DNA from: Hydrotalea sandarakina
GTDB taxonomy: Bacteria; Bacteroidota; Bacteroidia; Chitinophagales; Chitinophagaceae
Length of the DNA: 64,000 nucleotides
Assembly: GCF_003254115.1 (NCBI RefSeq)
Contig: NZ_QKZV01000001.1
Coordinates: forward strand, 465,585-529,584
Reading direction: 5' to 3'
Both the position numbers and the translations under genes were made by a program. The notes beneath the pieces were generated by a model, which saw nothing but the letters and a program-made list of their open reading frames with translations, was not told where the DNA came from and searched no databases. Of the stretch, positions 25,241 through 33,903 are shown piece by piece (position 1 is the stretch's first letter; the number at the start of each line of letters is the position of its first letter).

Positions 25241-26053
25241 ATGAACAAATGGAATAGTAACTTTGAATTAGGTGATACTATAACTGCGGAGCAAATGGAT
25301 TTTTTTGACAAACACGGCATCATCGTGTTTCGTAATTTTTTAACTCCCGAAAAAGTATCCCTTTATTTAGATGAATTAAAAAAGCTTGAGTATGCCTGGC
25401 TTGCCGAAGGAAAAGAAAAAATAAATGGTATTCCTTTAAAATTCGGTAAAGATGAGCATAATAACAAAACCATTCAACGGCTTTGTTTTACTTCTTTATT
25501 TAGTAAACCTTTACATGAATTATTAGAAGATAAACGCTTAAAAGCACTAATTAAATTATTGGGCAACTATGAAGGAAGAATTGCCGAAAATGAAAAAGAT
25601 GGTTTAGTTATTAACAATTACATCAATACTCCTAACAGCACATTTACGCAAATGGGATGGCACACCGACAGCCCACGTGATTTGTTTTTAGGCCAAAAAA
25701 TTATGCCAATGCTCAACGTAGGTATTCATTTAGATACCTGTTTATTTGAAAATGGCGGATTACGTGTACTCCCGGGTACACATAAACAAAATATTTTGCA
25801 ACTTTTGTTTGGAAAGAAATATTTTGTTGATTACAGTGATGACCCAAGAGAAGTTGGTTTTGATATTTATGCCGGCGATTTAACCGTTCATGATGGTCGT
25901 ACCTGGCATAGGGTTAAACAATCACCCTTGGTAGGTGAGGCAAGCCGAAGAAGAGTAATGTATGTACCCATTATTACAGGCAAGTTTAAACCCAAACACG
26001 AAAAAAGTAAAACTCCCTTTTACCACAGATTTACCAAAGTAGTTCATCATTAA
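25241..26053 (+). CDS. Phytanoyl-CoA dioxygenase (PhyH) family protein
   Basis: A 270-residue Fe(II)/2-oxoglutarate-dependent oxygenase of the PhyH family. The iron ligands can be read: the HxD pair in MGWHTDSPRDLF (about 143-154) and the distal His in HDGRTWHRVKQSP (about 222-234), followed by an Arg-rich stretch (EASRRRVMYVP) for 2-oxoglutarate. The N-terminus FFDKHGIIVFRNFLTPEKV is characteristic. An in-frame TTG exists 18 bases upstream, but that TTG lies in a TTACTTTG sequence resembling the -7 promoter element, so the ATG at 25241 is preferred. The substrate is unknown. The SDR gene follows 70 bases downstream. Confidence 0.88.
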   Translation: MNKWNSNFELGDTITAEQMDFFDKHGIIVFRNFLTPEKVSLYLDELKKLEYAWLAEGKEKINGIPLKFGKDEHNNKTIQRLCFTSLFSKPLHELLEDKRLKALIKLLGNYEGRIAENEKDGLVINNYINTPNSTFTQMGWHTDSPRDLFLGQKIMPMLNVGIHLDTCLFENGGLRVLPGTHKQNILQLLFGKKYFVDYSDDPREVGFDIYAGDLTVHDGRTWHRVKQSPLVGEASRRRVMYVPIITGKFKPKHEKSKTPFYHRFTKVVHH

Positions 26054-26123
26054 CAAATTCAATGTAATGCTTAACAAACATCACATTGGCTAAGTTGTTA
26101 AAAGTTATTATGCTTTAACATCA

Positions 26124-26909
26124 ATGCGTATGCATGGTTATTTTTTAGTTACAGGTGCTAGCAAAGGAATTGGCAAAGCCATTGCTGAAATATTAGCTGC
26201 TGAAAAAAAGAATTTAATACTTATAGCAAGAAGTGAAGAAATTTTAGCCAATTTAGCGGAAACACTTAAGCAAAAATATGCAATTGAGGTACACTACCTG
26301 GTATGCGATTTAGCTAAAGAAAATGCAGCTGAAGATGTATATAATTGGATTAAGGATCATCAGTTTAGTATTGCAGGTTTAATTAATAATGCCGGTTATG
26401 GTTTAAGCGGTGCGTTTGAAAAATATCCATTAATGCAGCATGAGGACATGATGCGTTTGAATATGTTTGCACCCGTTCAATTAACATATTTGCTTTTACC
26501 CTTGTTAAAACAACAACCGAAAGCTTATATATTGAATGTTGCAAGTGCCGCTGCTTATCAAGCTGTTCCGGGCTTAACCTTGTATGCTGCAACAAAAGCT
26601 TTCTTATTAAGTTTTTCCAGAGGTTTGCAATATGAACTAAAAAATACAAACATCAGTGTTACTGCTGTTTGTCCCGGCGCAACCGATACTGATTTCCCAA
26701 ACAGGGCACAGGTGAGTGAAAAAGCCCAAAAAGCCGCATCTAAACTGAATATGTCAGCAAATGAGGTGGCAAAACTTGCAATTAAAGCTATGTATGCAGA
26801 AAAAACAGAAGTTATAACAGGTTTTGTAAACAAATTGGGGGCATTTTTTGCATGGCTCCTTCCTAAAAAATGGGTTGAAAAAACAGCAGCCGGAATTTAT
26901 AAAGAATAA
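26124..26909 (+). CDS. Short-chain dehydrogenase/reductase
   Basis: A 261-residue classical SDR with NAD(P) motif VTGASKGIGKAIAEIL, LINNAGYGLSG (about 88-98), a Ser in NVASAAAYQ and the catalytic YAATKAF (about 154-160). The C-terminal ILAWLLPKKWVEK-like stretch is hydrophobic and basic, a pattern seen in membrane-associated fatty-acid or ketosteroid-type reductases of this group. The substrate is not known. Met3 at 26130 is an alternative start. It is on the same strand as the PhyH gene, 70 bases away, and may be co-transcribed. tRNA-Arg follows with its own promoter. Confidence 0.88.
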   Translation: MRMHGYFLVTGASKGIGKAIAEILAAEKKNLILIARSEEILANLAETLKQKYAIEVHYLVCDLAKENAAEDVYNWIKDHQFSIAGLINNAGYGLSGAFEKYPLMQHEDMMRLNMFAPVQLTYLLLPLLKQQPKAYILNVASAAAYQAVPGLTLYAATKAFLLSFSRGLQYELKNTNISVTAVCPGATDTDFPNRAQVSEKAQKAASKLNMSANEVAKLAIKAMYAEKTEVITGFVNKLGAFFAWLLPKKWVEKTAAGIYKE

Positions 26910-26925
26910 ATTTTTGTTTTTACGT

Positions 26926-26956
26926 TTTGCTTTTCAGTATTAACCTATTATATTTG
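26926..26956 (+). promoter_or_regulatory. tRNA-Arg promoter
   Basis: TTTG at 26926-26929, a 19-base spacer and TATATTTG at 26949-26956 match the full Bacteroidetes -33/-7 consensus. The tRNA starts 22 bases after the -7 element. The tRNA-Lys gene in this window has the same arrangement with the same spacer. Confidence 0.8.
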
Positions 26957-26977
26957 CAACCCAATTAATAAAACACT

Positions 26978-27051
26978 GGCCCCGTAGCTCAACTGAATAG
27001 AGCATTTGACTACGGATCAAAAGGTTTCAGGTTTGAATCCTGACGGGGTCA
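26978..27051 (+). tRNA. tRNA-Arg (anticodon ACG)
   Basis: A 74-base cloverleaf. Acceptor GGCCCCG pairs with CGGGGTC, the D stem is GCTC/GAGC, the anticodon stem TTTGA/TCAAA encloses loop CTACGGA with anticodon ACG, and the T stem TCAGG/CCTGA encloses TTTGAAT. The discriminator base is A and CCA is not encoded. A34 would be modified to inosine to read CGU, CGC and CGA. Confidence 0.95.
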
Positions 27052-27056
27052 CTAAA

Positions 27057-27086
27057 AACTGTAACTTGCTGGTTACAGTTTTTTTT
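27057..27086 (+). terminator. Terminator after tRNA-Arg
   Basis: A 9-base stem AACTGTAAC/GTTACAGTT (27057-27065 with 27072-27080) with a 6-base loop, followed by a run of T. Flanking A residues mean it may also end leftward transcripts from the DUF2452 gene, whose stop lies at 27096. Confidence 0.85.
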
Positions 27087-27095
27087 ATTTATATA

Positions 27096-27890
27096 TTATG
27101 CAACCTCTACCCATGTGTGGTCCGCTAACAATTGCACAGAAGCTATAAATTGTTTAAAAGGTCCCAAACCTGCTCCCCATTCTTTAGGAGCTACCAATGA
27201 AAGTAAATAGTTTCCATCTTTCTTTTCATACAAATGGTACACTTGTCCAATTTGTGGTTTAAAATTTATTTGGGCATCATATATCATTAAACTAAGCTCT
27301 TTTCGCTTTCGTATTTCTTGTGCTTGCTTTGCCAACAGTTCAATTTGTTGTTTAATTTGTTCCAACTGCATATTGGTTTGTTCTTCCATTGCAGTTAATG
27401 CTTTATGTTTTATAACACCTTGCTTTGTTGGCTTCACCACTACACTGCCTACTGAAGATGCATAAGGTAACACACTCATTTGCTTGTAATAAACTTCTTT
27501 ATTCACAAAGGCATCACCGTTGGGTTTAACCCCGCTATTCTGCAGCAACAAGTAGCCATTAGGTAAAATAGTATGATGAACAGTTAATACCAATTCTTCA
27601 TTTTTAAAAAACTGTGTAATAAAATTTGACGCATCAGGTATTTCGGCTTGTATGGTATCGGCTAATTCTTGGTAGTCACATGGTTGTTTACTTCCATCGG
27701 GAATTACTGAAAATTGTGCATAATAAGCATCATTTTCATGCGTAATCCAGTTCATGCTTATTTGCAAAGCTTTCCCATTATTTATTGATTCAATTTTATA
27801 ATGGCCACTTTTGGGAACTATTCCAAATTCATAATTACATTTTTCGGGGAATAGTTGCCAGCTGGCTAAAAAATTATAGGCTTGTACCAT
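27096..27890 (-). CDS. DUF2452 domain protein
   Basis: A 264-residue soluble protein. The C-terminal half matches the DUF2452 pattern: ALTAMEEQTNMQLEQIKQQI (about 146-165), an adjacent helix LLAKQAQEIRKRKELS, then FKPQIGQVYHLYEKKDG and APKEWG with a final VQLLADHTW. The N-terminal about 125 residues form a beta-rich domain I do not recognise. The function of the domain is unknown. Transcribed leftward, 55 bases downstream of the YhcH gene and probably in the same transcript as YhcH and the BamA-like gene. Confidence 0.78.
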   Translation of the reverse strand: MVQAYNFLASWQLFPEKCNYEFGIVPKSGHYKIESINNGKALQISMNWITHENDAYYAQFSVIPDGSKQPCDYQELADTIQAEIPDASNFITQFFKNEELVLTVHHTILPNGYLLLQNSGVKPNGDAFVNKEVYYKQMSVLPYASSVGSVVVKPTKQGVIKHKALTAMEEQTNMQLEQIKQQIELLAKQAQEIRKRKELSLMIYDAQINFKPQIGQVYHLYEKKDGNYLLSLVAPKEWGAGLGPFKQFIASVQLLADHTWVEVA

Positions 27891-27945
27891 AGTGCTGAAT
27901 AATTAACTGCAAATATTACAATTCAACAATTAATTGGTTGCTTTT

Positions 27946-28395
27946 TTATAAAGCAACTTTAATAACTACTTTTTTCACCAAACATTTTTTCTGCAAAAAA
28001 ATACCGGGCATATGTACATCGTGCGGAAAAAATACAGCAAACATTCCCTCCATTAAAGTTGAATAAAATGAAGGTTGTGCATCATAAATAATGCAATCAT
28101 TATTAATATCAATATGTTTTTGCTTGGGCATTGCCTGAAGAAATCCATGCCCTATTTGTTCATTACCTTTTATCACATAATGCACATCAGTGTATATTAA
28201 GTGCGATTCCATATTTTCTTTCTCAGGCTCAACTGTTTCATAACTATTGATAAGTGCAAAAATTTTTGAGCCTTCTATTTCATGTTTCCCTTCAGATAAA
28301 TTCTGTAAATCATTATTTTGTAAAAATTCGAAGGCTTTAAGCAATGGTGTTGAAAACTTATAATGATTTAGATTATGAAGATAGTCAATGATCAT
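27946..28395 (-). CDS. YhcH/YjgK/YiaL family protein
   Basis: A 149-residue cupin-like protein of the YhcH/YjgK/YiaL (EbgC-like) family, with the expected N-terminus IIDYLHNLNHY, the central ESHLIYTDVHYVIKGNEQIG and the metal-binding segment FFPHDVHMPG (two His). Relatives are linked to sugar catabolism (sialic acid, 2,3-diketogulonate, beta-galactosides), usually as anomerase- or isomerase-like helpers. Here the context is an outer-membrane protein gene ending 5 bases upstream, with no sugar pathway adjacent, so the specific substrate is unknown. Confidence 0.88.
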   Translation of the reverse strand: MIIDYLHNLNHYKFSTPLLKAFEFLQNNDLQNLSEGKHEIEGSKIFALINSYETVEPEKENMESHLIYTDVHYVIKGNEQIGHGFLQAMPKQKHIDINNDCIIYDAQPSFYSTLMEGMFAVFFPHDVHMPGIFLQKKCLVKKVVIKVAL

Positions 28396-28400
28396 AACGA

Positions 28401-30269
28401 TTAATTTACTGTAACAAAATCAGGTTTTTTTATGTATTGGCTATTGTATTTAAATTGTAAGTTTGATTGAACACCAATATTCCAAGGTGACATTCCTATT
28501 GTTGTTCTTGGGAAATATTGAATCCTCAATTCTATTGTTCCAAAAACTAAGTTTTCATTTCTTGTTCTTACTCCACCACCCCAAGCCGTATAAACATCAC
28601 CATAACTAAATCCTTCGCCAATTGGTTTTAAGTAAGAAATATTTCCAAATGCAAAAGGTGCAAAGCTAAACCCAAAAAACTTCCAAGTATTATAAAAAAC
28701 CGATTCACAACTACCAGTTACTCTACTAGAACCATTATACCCAATTATATTGTTGAATGAAGGAATACCAAATTGGCTATTTACCCTTAACGGTTCATTT
28801 AAAAAAGTATTGATTTGCTGAGTAAAACTTCCATTAATAAAATGACGTACCAACCATCGGCTATTGCCCAACCTGCGAAGGCGTGAGAATGACTCTAAGC
28901 TTGCTAAGAAACTAATGTCTTGAAAACTTCCATTATTAAAATATCCACCAAATTTTAGTTCATAATTAAAAAATGCCTGCTTGGGTGTAACTACATATTT
29001 CTGCAAATCAACCCCTGCATATGGGCGTGTATAACCCTGCTTGTTTGTCCAACCAAACAAAGCCGATAGATTATAACCGGCAGGAATATCTTCGTTTCTA
29101 CCAAAACCGTAAATGAAATTGGTTCTGTAATAATCTTGTTTAAACCTGGTAAATGCGCCTAAAACACTTACTAAATTGGCATATTGAAAATTATATTGCG
29201 TTTCATATAAATTCGGAATTTCCAAAAAATCGTTTTTTACCAATCGAAGTGCAACAAAATCTTTAGGTTTTCTTGAATTTGTTTCATGTAATAAACGTCT
29301 TGCAGAAACGTTGTAACCTGCCCACATGTCATATGAAGCATACCTATACTTAAACATTTGATTATACAATGAATCGCTTACATACTGATTGGTGGTATAA
29401 TGTAAAGATGCATTTAATGAACCTGTCCACAATGCATAAGGACTAACAAGCGGTAAATCTAATGAAGTATAAACTTGTGTTTCTTCTCTTCTACCGCTAT
29501 TAAATGCGGGCGCATTGCCTTGATAACCAACTGTAAAATTGGCAAACGTACCGGCAATATTTCTTCGCAAATACTCTGCACCAAAAGCATAACGTGTTCT
29601 ACGAGTTAAATCATATAAATTTTCAATTTTAACCCTTTGTCCATTCCCTAAAAAGTTTTCATCTTGAACCTCGGCATAAATACTTTGTCCATTTCCACCA
29701 TCACCGGAACCACTTATAGGGAAGACATCTTTATAAAAAACAGTTAAATCAACAGAGTCATAATCGGGTGAATTACCGGTAATAATAATTCGGGCATCCT
29801 GCAAATAGGGCTGATCGCGTAAATAACGTTCATTGTCGGCTACCAAGTAAGGTGACATGGGTTGCCCTTTCTTAAAAAATAAATTTTGGGCTATGAATGA
29901 TTTTCTTGTTTTTAAATGGATAGAGTTACCTATTTCATCAAATAAATTTTTCTTTTTCAGGGCTGTATCATTTACGGATTCCCCAAATCGAACATCAACA
30001 AAATGTATGCTTCGTATAATTGCACCATTGTATAAAGCAAATGGTGTAATGTTATTAATGGTTACAATGGCGGTATCTTCAGGCGGCGGTGTGCTATTCA
30101 CAATACTTTTTACCAATTTTTCAAAAAGCCCTTTATGAGGTGTTAAAAATTGTAAAGTAGTATCTAACTGCGATTTTTTTTCTTGTGCTAAACAAAAATT
30201 ACAGCTACATAACCAAATGCACACACATAGAATAAAGGGGCTTATTATATTATATTGAGTAAGCCGCAT
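28401..30269 (-). CDS. BamA/TamA-like outer-membrane protein with POTRA-like N-terminus
   Basis: A 622-residue exported protein; the signal peptide is long and Cys-rich, ending NFCLAQ. Residues about 65-190 look like one or two POTRA-type modules (IRSIHFVDVRFG, LFFKKGQPMSPYLVADNERYLRDQ, DLTVFYKDVFPIS), with the FxxG and N-E-R-x-L-R pattern seen before D15 barrels. From about 200 onwards come amphipathic strands of a barrel (ENFLGNGQRVKIENLYD is the usual first strand). The C-terminus is not a classical terminal Phe (PDFVTVN). The closest guess is a lineage-specific TamA/BamA relative. It probably begins an operon with YhcH (5-base gap) and DUF2452. Confidence 0.78.
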   Translation of the reverse strand: MRLTQYNIISPFILCVCIWLCSCNFCLAQEKKSQLDTTLQFLTPHKGLFEKLVKSIVNSTPPPEDTAIVTINNITPFALYNGAIIRSIHFVDVRFGESVNDTALKKKNLFDEIGNSIHLKTRKSFIAQNLFFKKGQPMSPYLVADNERYLRDQPYLQDARIIITGNSPDYDSVDLTVFYKDVFPISGSGDGGNGQSIYAEVQDENFLGNGQRVKIENLYDLTRRTRYAFGAEYLRRNIAGTFANFTVGYQGNAPAFNSGRREETQVYTSLDLPLVSPYALWTGSLNASLHYTTNQYVSDSLYNQMFKYRYASYDMWAGYNVSARRLLHETNSRKPKDFVALRLVKNDFLEIPNLYETQYNFQYANLVSVLGAFTRFKQDYYRTNFIYGFGRNEDIPAGYNLSALFGWTNKQGYTRPYAGVDLQKYVVTPKQAFFNYELKFGGYFNNGSFQDISFLASLESFSRLRRLGNSRWLVRHFINGSFTQQINTFLNEPLRVNSQFGIPSFNNIIGYNGSSRVTGSCESVFYNTWKFFGFSFAPFAFGNISYLKPIGEGFSYGDVYTAWGGGVRTRNENLVFGTIELRIQYFPRTTIGMSPWNIGVQSNLQFKYNSQYIKKPDFVTVN

Positions 30270-30377
30270 TGACAGATTTTGGTGATTTTTAGCCAGGCAA
30301 TATAACCATTTGAAAGTTAAGACAAATAATAAAGTTTGAAAAATTTAGACATGAGTAAAATTTAAACGCTTAACAAA

Positions 30378-30408
30378 TAAAAAAACTCCGAAATAATATT
30401 TCGGAGTT
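30378..30408 (-). terminator. Terminator of the deacetylase-DUF2911 operon
   Basis: An 11-base perfect stem (30384-30394 with 30398-30408) with a 3-base loop. On the minus strand it is followed by a run of T (A-tract 30378-30385 on the plus strand). It lies 21 bases beyond the stop of the DUF2911 gene. Confidence 0.85.
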
Positions 30409-30429
30409 AAATGAGGTATTTAAAAAATA

Positions 30430-30942
30430 TTATTTTACCATGAAGCCTACACTTACATCGCCCCATAATAAACTAACTTCACCTGAGGGTGCAATAGTGA
30501 AAGTCATTCTTTCCGTAAAAGCATGCTTTAATGGTTTAGCAGTAAAACGCATAACATCATCTTTTTGATTATACTCAGTTCCCCATTGATTCCAGGTTTT
30601 ATTAAGAATAAAAGTCCATTCATCTTTACCTGGAATACTGTATAAGCTATACTTACCGGCCTTAAGTGTTTTACCATCAATCGAAACATCTTTATTAATT
30701 TGAAATACAGTTGCTTCATTAGCACCGGTGCGCCATACTTGTCCGTAAGGAGCAATATCTTTACCAAGGGTTCGTCCCTTAATGGCAGGTTGACTATAAT
30801 CAATAGTAATGGTTACGCCATTGTGGGTTGTAACGGAAGCTGAAGCGGGCGGACTGGGACGCTTACTTTTGTCTTGTGCACATGCCTGAAAGGCTATAAA
30901 TGATAGACAAAGTAATCCCATCAAAAAAATAGCTTTTTTCAT
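30430..30942 (-). CDS. DUF2911 domain secreted protein
   Basis: A 170-residue secreted protein: signal peptide to about residue 22 (FQACAQ), then a single DUF2911 domain with ITIDYSQPAIKGRTL, GQVWRTGANEATVFQ, GKTLKAGKYSLYSIPG and DEWTFILNK. This beta-rich domain is common in Bacteroidota and of unknown function. Cys20 precedes AQ, so this is more likely signal peptidase I cleavage than lipoprotein processing. The polysaccharide deacetylase gene ends 5 bases upstream, so the two are co-transcribed, and a terminator follows. Confidence 0.9.
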   Translation of the reverse strand: MKKAIFLMGLLCLSFIAFQACAQDKSKRPSPPASASVTTHNGVTITIDYSQPAIKGRTLGKDIAPYGQVWRTGANEATVFQINKDVSIDGKTLKAGKYSLYSIPGKDEWTFILNKTWNQWGTEYNQKDDVMRFTAKPLKHAFTERMTFTIAPSGEVSLLWGDVSVGFMVK

Positions 30943-30947
30943 ATATT

Positions 30948-31784
30948 TTATTTTTGTTGAACAATTGGATAGTGGTCAATGGTTTCAAAAACATTTCGAG
31001 GATCTTGTTTTAATAATTGAATAAATGCATTAAGTGAATCAACATATTGCGGTTTTGCAAACATTCTGTCATGTGCCAAAATAACCATCATATTGGGTTG
31101 ATTGGTATAACCAATATCGAATTTATTATTCACTTCCTTAGCCAACTCAGTAGCACTTTGCTTAGGAATATTACCTTTAACAAATTGCCATTCTACATCC
31201 CATCCAATAATTTTATATCCTAAAGAATCTAACTTTTTGGCTACTTTTTCGCTTGTTTTAGGCCCGCGAAATTCTCCATTTCCCGCCCATGTATTTCTGC
31301 CGGGAAGGCGAACAATTTTTAAAGGAATTTGCATATCCTGTTGTGCCTTCAAAATATCATTTACTGCACTATCAACATGCGTGTAATAAAAATTATAATT
31401 ATCGCGAAATGCATGTGTATAACTATGATTGGCCACTAAAAATTGTGGATATGATTTCTTTAAACTATCTAAAATTCTTTTGCGCAAAGGATCAATATCA
31501 TAGTGTGCGGCAACAGCAAAAAATGTAGCCTTTACACCTTGATTACGGAATGTTTGCGCACAATTTTGTGTACCCGGCGGTTGTGGCGAATCATCCCATG
31601 TTAAAAAAATATATCTTTTGGAACTGTCATATTTAATTGGTGTACCAGGAACCAGTGTATTAACAACTGTTTTGCCGGCAGTTGAATCGGAATTTTGAAC
31701 AGGCTTTTTCCCATTATTACAAGAAAACAATAATAAACTGCCGGTAATAAAGCAGCCATTTAGCAGGTGTTTCATTAATTTCAT
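30948..31784 (-). CDS. Polysaccharide deacetylase (NodB) family lipoprotein
   Basis: A 278-residue lipoprotein with lipobox LLLFSC (Cys22). The NodB homology domain is intact: motif 1 FLTWDDSP (two Asp), motif 2 NHSYTHAF (two His for the metal), motif 3 RLPGRNTWAGNG, motif 4 GWDVEW and motif 5 LAHDRMF. Members remove acetyl groups from peptidoglycan, chitin or exopolysaccharide with a Zn or Co ion. The substrate is probably an envelope glycan, by location. Met4 (31775) is an alternative start giving a shorter signal peptide. The DUF2911 gene follows within 5 bases. Confidence 0.88.
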   Translation of the reverse strand: MKLMKHLLNGCFITGSLLLFSCNNGKKPVQNSDSTAGKTVVNTLVPGTPIKYDSSKRYIFLTWDDSPQPPGTQNCAQTFRNQGVKATFFAVAAHYDIDPLRKRILDSLKKSYPQFLVANHSYTHAFRDNYNFYYTHVDSAVNDILKAQQDMQIPLKIVRLPGRNTWAGNGEFRGPKTSEKVAKKLDSLGYKIIGWDVEWQFVKGNIPKQSATELAKEVNNKFDIGYTNQPNMMVILAHDRMFAKPQYVDSLNAFIQLLKQDPRNVFETIDHYPIVQQK

Positions 31785-31934
31785 AAATAAAAAAGTATTA
31801 ATTTATTAAGCAACTTATAAGAACATGTAAATATATTTCATTCCAATTTGTAACTACTGCTAAAGTTAATATGTGGATAGTTAAAAAAAAAGGCATAATT
31901 TTAGAACATTCGGTATTTAATAAAACTTTGGCTT

Positions 31935-32846
31935 ATGACTATTAGCAGAAGAAATTTTTTAGTAAGCAGTTCAATGGCTGCATTAGGAACAATGATATTA
32001 CCAAAATATGTAAGTGCTTTGGGGAATACAAATAAAATTGTAACCGGTATTCAACTTTATTCAGTACGTGATGACATGAAGGCAAATCCTTTACAAACCT
32101 TGCAACAATTAGCATCAATGGGCTATACACAGGTAGAACATGCCAATTATGTTGACAGGAAATTTTATGGTTATTCTGCTAAAGCCTTTAAAAAAATACT
32201 AAGCAATTTGGGTATGAATATGCCCAGCGGCCACACAGTTTTAAAACCCGAACATTGGGATGCTGCAAAAAAAGATTTTACTAAAGAATGGAAACACACC
32301 ATTGAAGATGCTGCCATTGTTGGGCAACAATATGTTATTAGCCCTTGGTTAGACGATTCCATGCGAACAAATATAGATCAGCTAAAAAATTATATGGAAG
32401 TATTTAATAAATGCGGGCAACTATGCAAACGCTGGGGTTTAAAGTATGGTTATCATAACCATGATTTTGAGTTTAAAGAAATAACACCCGGCACCACCAT
32501 TTATGATGTTATTCTTCAAAATACAGATCCCGCTTTAGTTACACAACAATTAGACATTGGCAACTTATATAATGGCAATGCTACTGTTATGCCTATTTTA
32601 AATAAATATCAGGGCAGGTTTGCTTCTATGCATGTTAAAAATGAAATTCTTTCTTCAGGTGGAAATGAACATTATGAAAGCAGCTTATTAAATAATGGTG
32701 TTGTGCCGGTGAAGGAAGCCATTGATTATGGAAAAGATAAAGGCGGCACTCATTTGTTCATTATTGAACAAGAGTCATACCAAGGAAAAGCGCCACTTGA
32801 TTGTGCAAAAGAAAATTTAGCCATTATGAAAACATGGGGCTATTAA
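31935..32846 (+). CDS. Tat-exported sugar phosphate isomerase/epimerase-like TIM-barrel protein
   Basis: A 303-residue AP endonuclease 2/xylose isomerase-like TIM-barrel protein. It starts with a twin-arginine signal (SRRNFLVSSSMAALGTM), so it is folded in the cytoplasm and exported. The barrel is shown by GIQLYSVRDDMKANPLQTLQ, GYTQVEHANY, YGYHNHDFEF (about 175), QQLDIGNLY (about 217) and MHVKNE (about 240). The His, Glu and Asp residues at these positions would bind a divalent metal. Many such genes in Bacteroidota are secreted and of unknown substrate; inositol or sugar isomerisation is the usual guess. Convergent with cysM. Confidence 0.88.
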   Translation: MTISRRNFLVSSSMAALGTMILPKYVSALGNTNKIVTGIQLYSVRDDMKANPLQTLQQLASMGYTQVEHANYVDRKFYGYSAKAFKKILSNLGMNMPSGHTVLKPEHWDAAKKDFTKEWKHTIEDAAIVGQQYVISPWLDDSMRTNIDQLKNYMEVFNKCGQLCKRWGLKYGYHNHDFEFKEITPGTTIYDVILQNTDPALVTQQLDIGNLYNGNATVMPILNKYQGRFASMHVKNEILSSGGNEHYESSLLNNGVVPVKEAIDYGKDKGGTHLFIIEQESYQGKAPLDCAKENLAIMKTWGY

Positions 32847-32880
32847 ACAAGTATTTTGTTAAGTAAATAATTCAATTAAC

Positions 32881-33762
32881 TTAATCAAATAAATCGCTTG
32901 ATAAATATCTGTCACCTCTGTCGCAAATAATACATACAATTAATCCTTTATCTAATTGAGCGGAAAGTTGTTCGGCAGCATATACAGCACCGCCACTGCT
33001 CATTCCGGCAAAAACAGCTTCCTCACGAGCTAAACGTTTGGTCATTGTACGTGCATTTTGCTCTGAAACATCTATTAAAGCATCTACTCTATTTCTATCA
33101 AAAATTTTGGGTAAATAAGCTTCTTGCCATTTGCGAATACCCGGAATTTTGGAACCTTCCGTGGGCTGACAGCCAATGATTTGAACTGAAGGATTTTGTT
33201 CTTTTAAATATCGTGATACACCCATAATGGTACCTGTAGTACCCATTGATGAAACAAAATGCGTTACTTTACCCGCAGTATCACGCCAAATTTCGGGGCC
33301 GGTAGTTGCATAGTGCATTTTATAATTATCTGGATTAGCAAATTGATTGAGCATTAAATATCCCCCTTCTGCAACCCTTGCATTTGCATAATCAATTGCT
33401 CCTTCCATTGATTGTGCTTTGGGTGTAAGTGTAACCTTTGCACCATATGCCTGCATGGTCAATACCCTTTCGCGGGTAGCATCTTCAGGCATTACCAGTT
33501 CTATATCAACATTAAACAAACGAGCAATCATTGCCAATGCAATACCGGTATTGCCGCTGGTAGCTTCAATTAATTTCATACCAGGTTTAAGTTCACCACG
33601 TTCTAATGCCCCTTTTATCATACCGTATGCAGCACGATCTTTTACACTTCCACCCGGATTAGTGCCTTCTAACTTAGCAAAAATTTGGACATTTTTATTT
33701 TTTGAAATATGTTTCAATTCAATCAAAGGTGTATTACCTATAAAATCTAATAATCCTGCCAT
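32881..33762 (-). CDS. cysM: Cysteine synthase B
   Basis: A 293-residue PLP-dependent O-acetylserine (thiol)lyase that makes cysteine from O-acetylserine and sulfide or thiosulfate. It shows NTPLIEL at the start, the PLP lysine in NPGGSVKDRAA (Lys about 42), the substrate loop EATSGNTGIALA (about 65-76) and GTTGTIMGVSRYL. The length and SVKDRAA motif, and the lack of the longer C-terminus of CysK, point to CysM. It lies downstream of ahcY on the same strand, but a terminator hairpin lies between them. Confidence 0.93.
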   Translation of the reverse strand: MAGLLDFIGNTPLIELKHISKNKNVQIFAKLEGTNPGGSVKDRAAYGMIKGALERGELKPGMKLIEATSGNTGIALAMIARLFNVDIELVMPEDATRERVLTMQAYGAKVTLTPKAQSMEGAIDYANARVAEGGYLMLNQFANPDNYKMHYATTGPEIWRDTAGKVTHFVSSMGTTGTIMGVSRYLKEQNPSVQIIGCQPTEGSKIPGIRKWQEAYLPKIFDRNRVDALIDVSEQNARTMTKRLAREEAVFAGMSSGGAVYAAEQLSAQLDKGLIVCIICDRGDRYLSSDLFD

Positions 33763-33848
33763 ACATTTTATTTTGCCATTGCAAGTTAGAAAATGAGTGG
33801 ATAAATCACACGTTAATTTTACTAATTAGCAAAATTTAATATTGGAAC

Positions 33849-33884
33849 AAAAAAAGCCCGATGTAAAAAACATCAGGCTTTTTT
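33849..33884 (-). terminator. Terminator after ahcY
   Basis: A hairpin with one internal mismatch, flanked by A7 and T6 tracts. It pairs A-tract, GCC and GATGT (33849-33864) with ACATC, GGC and T-tract (33870-33884). It is nearly symmetrical and could work in both directions. It sits 19 bases after the ahcY stop. Confidence 0.8.
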
Positions 33885-33903
33885 GAACGAATTATCATTA
33901 TGA

